From DATIXD01 sp035518875 (lineage in GTDB: Bacteria; Pseudomonadota; Gammaproteobacteria; Methylococcales; Methylococcaceae), in contig DATIXD010000349.1 of assembly GCA_035518875.1 (NCBI GenBank), positions 1 through 14,120 on the forward strand: a DNA stretch of 14,120 bases, given 5' to 3'. The translations under genes and the position numbers were made by a program. This document shows, piece after piece, positions 13,607 to 14,120 of the stretch (the stretch's first letter is position 1; the number at the start of each line of letters is the position of its first letter). The notes beneath the pieces are model-generated. The model was not told the origin of the DNA and did no database searches. It was given only the letters and a program-made list of their open reading frames with translations.

Positions 13607-14120
13607 GTGAAAAAGGGGGAACCAGCGCCGGGCAATATGCCATATCGGCCACGGCCTGCTCGCCTCATCATCTCGGCGGTCATTGTGCTGTGGACCGCCA
13701 TCCTGGGTGGCTGCACCCGGGTGCATAAGGCTGCGACCGGTTACGAGCAATATGCCGGGGCGGCGGTCAAGCTTCCGGTTTCCGCCGCATTTGGTCCCGA
13801 TCGCCGGCTATGGCGGGTGGTGTCCACGGAAGATCACGTCTACGTGGACTATTCGAAAGACTACGGCAAGAGCTTCAGCCCGCCGGTTGCTATCAATCCC
13901 GAACGGATACCGATCCGGGCGCAGAGCGAATACCGCGCCCAGATCGCGGTTGATTCCGCCGGCCGCATTTACGTGGCCTATCCGGCCTTCGGCCTGCAAC
14001 CCTGGACGACCTATCTCACCCTGTCCGAAGACCAGGGCCAACATTTCAGCGCTCCCAAACCCCTCAGCGACCAAGCCAGAGTGGCCAATTCGTACCAAAC
14101 CGTGTGCTCGCGCTTGACGC
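13607..14120 (+). CDS. BNR/Asp-box repeat lipoprotein (partial, C-terminus outside window)
   Basis: From the GTG at 13607 an open frame of 171 codons runs without stop to the right edge. GAGG (13595-13598) lies 8 bases before the GTG; an alternative ATG at 13637 lacks a good Shine-Dalgarno. An Arg-rich n-region, a hydrophobic stretch (RLIISAVIVLWTAILGG) and Cys36 in Leu-Gly-Gly-Cys make a lipoprotein signal. The mature part shows two Asp boxes of the Ser-x-Asp-x-Gly-x-x-Phe type (YSKDYGKSF, 82-90; LSEDQGQHF, 139-147), each ending a strand pair, as in sialidase-like beta-propellers. Such secreted propellers bind or cleave glycans or only give a scaffold; nothing visible here decides. It stands 34 bases behind the barrel remnant and could once have been in an operon with it. 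Confidence 0.75.
   Translation, partial: MKKGEPAPGNMPYRPRPARLIISAVIVLWTAILGGCTRVHKAATGYEQYAGAAVKLPVSAAFGPDRRLWRVVSTEDHVYVDYSKDYGKSFSPPVAINPERIPIRAQSEYRAQIAVDSAGRIYVAYPAFGLQPWTTYLTLSEDQGQHFSAPKPLSDQARVANSYQTVCSRLT

Noticed and set aside
13683..14117. Plus-strand frame at the right edge with 144 codons
   Set aside because: Out of frame with the lipoprotein that has a ribosome binding site, lipobox and Asp boxes; it has low-complexity Pro/Arg/Ser composition.

Overview
The window looks like a chromosomal stretch of a moderately GC-rich gammaproteobacterium. The ValRS, the PhoP-type regulator and the lone pyrF are of gammaproteobacterial style, and several families (HDOD, TauE/SafE, glycine zipper, COG4313-like barrel) are common in Methylococcales-type methanotrophs. 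The exact taxon is inference. No rRNA, tRNA, CRISPR array or intact mobile element is visible.

Layout: (1) 1-273, minus strand: the 5' part of a small lipoprotein gene that runs off the left edge, preceded by a plausible promoter. (2) About 480-1877: a dead ISAs1-family insertion sequence. Its transposase frame is broken by five frameshifts, and its DruA-like (DUF4338) N-terminal part appears to be fused to the transposase core by an internal deletion. (3) 1922-6381, plus strand: valS, followed 34 bases later by an HDOD-GAF signalling protein and a hairpin. (4) 6535-8890, minus strand: a three-gene unit encoding a periplasmic PepSY protein, a PhoP-like response regulator and a PhoQ-like histidine kinase; regulator and kinase overlap in a GTGA. 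Upstream of it, on the same strand and separated by an intrinsic terminator, is a His-rich glycine-zipper protein. (5) 9679-11363, minus strand: a TauE/SafE-family membrane protein followed by a PspF-like sigma-54 activator with no sensory domain. (6) 11512-12249, minus: pyrF; and 12345-13271, plus: an AEC-family transporter, divergently arranged. (7) 13272-14120: a regulatory-looking interval with two phased near-palindromes and an AT-rich promoter, a 35-codon remnant of an outer-membrane barrel gene, then a lipoprotein with Asp-box (BNR) repeats that runs off the right edge.

Functionally this is mostly housekeeping (valS, pyrF) mixed with envelope sensing and regulation. The points most worth a second look are the phased palindromes upstream of the truncated barrel and BNR lipoprotein, the sensorless sigma-54 activator coupled to a putative metal/cytochrome-assembly permease, the PepSY-PhoPQ-like unit beside a histidine-rich envelope protein, and the layered decay of the DruA/ISAs1 element. 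I saw no clear evidence of a wholly new multi-gene system.
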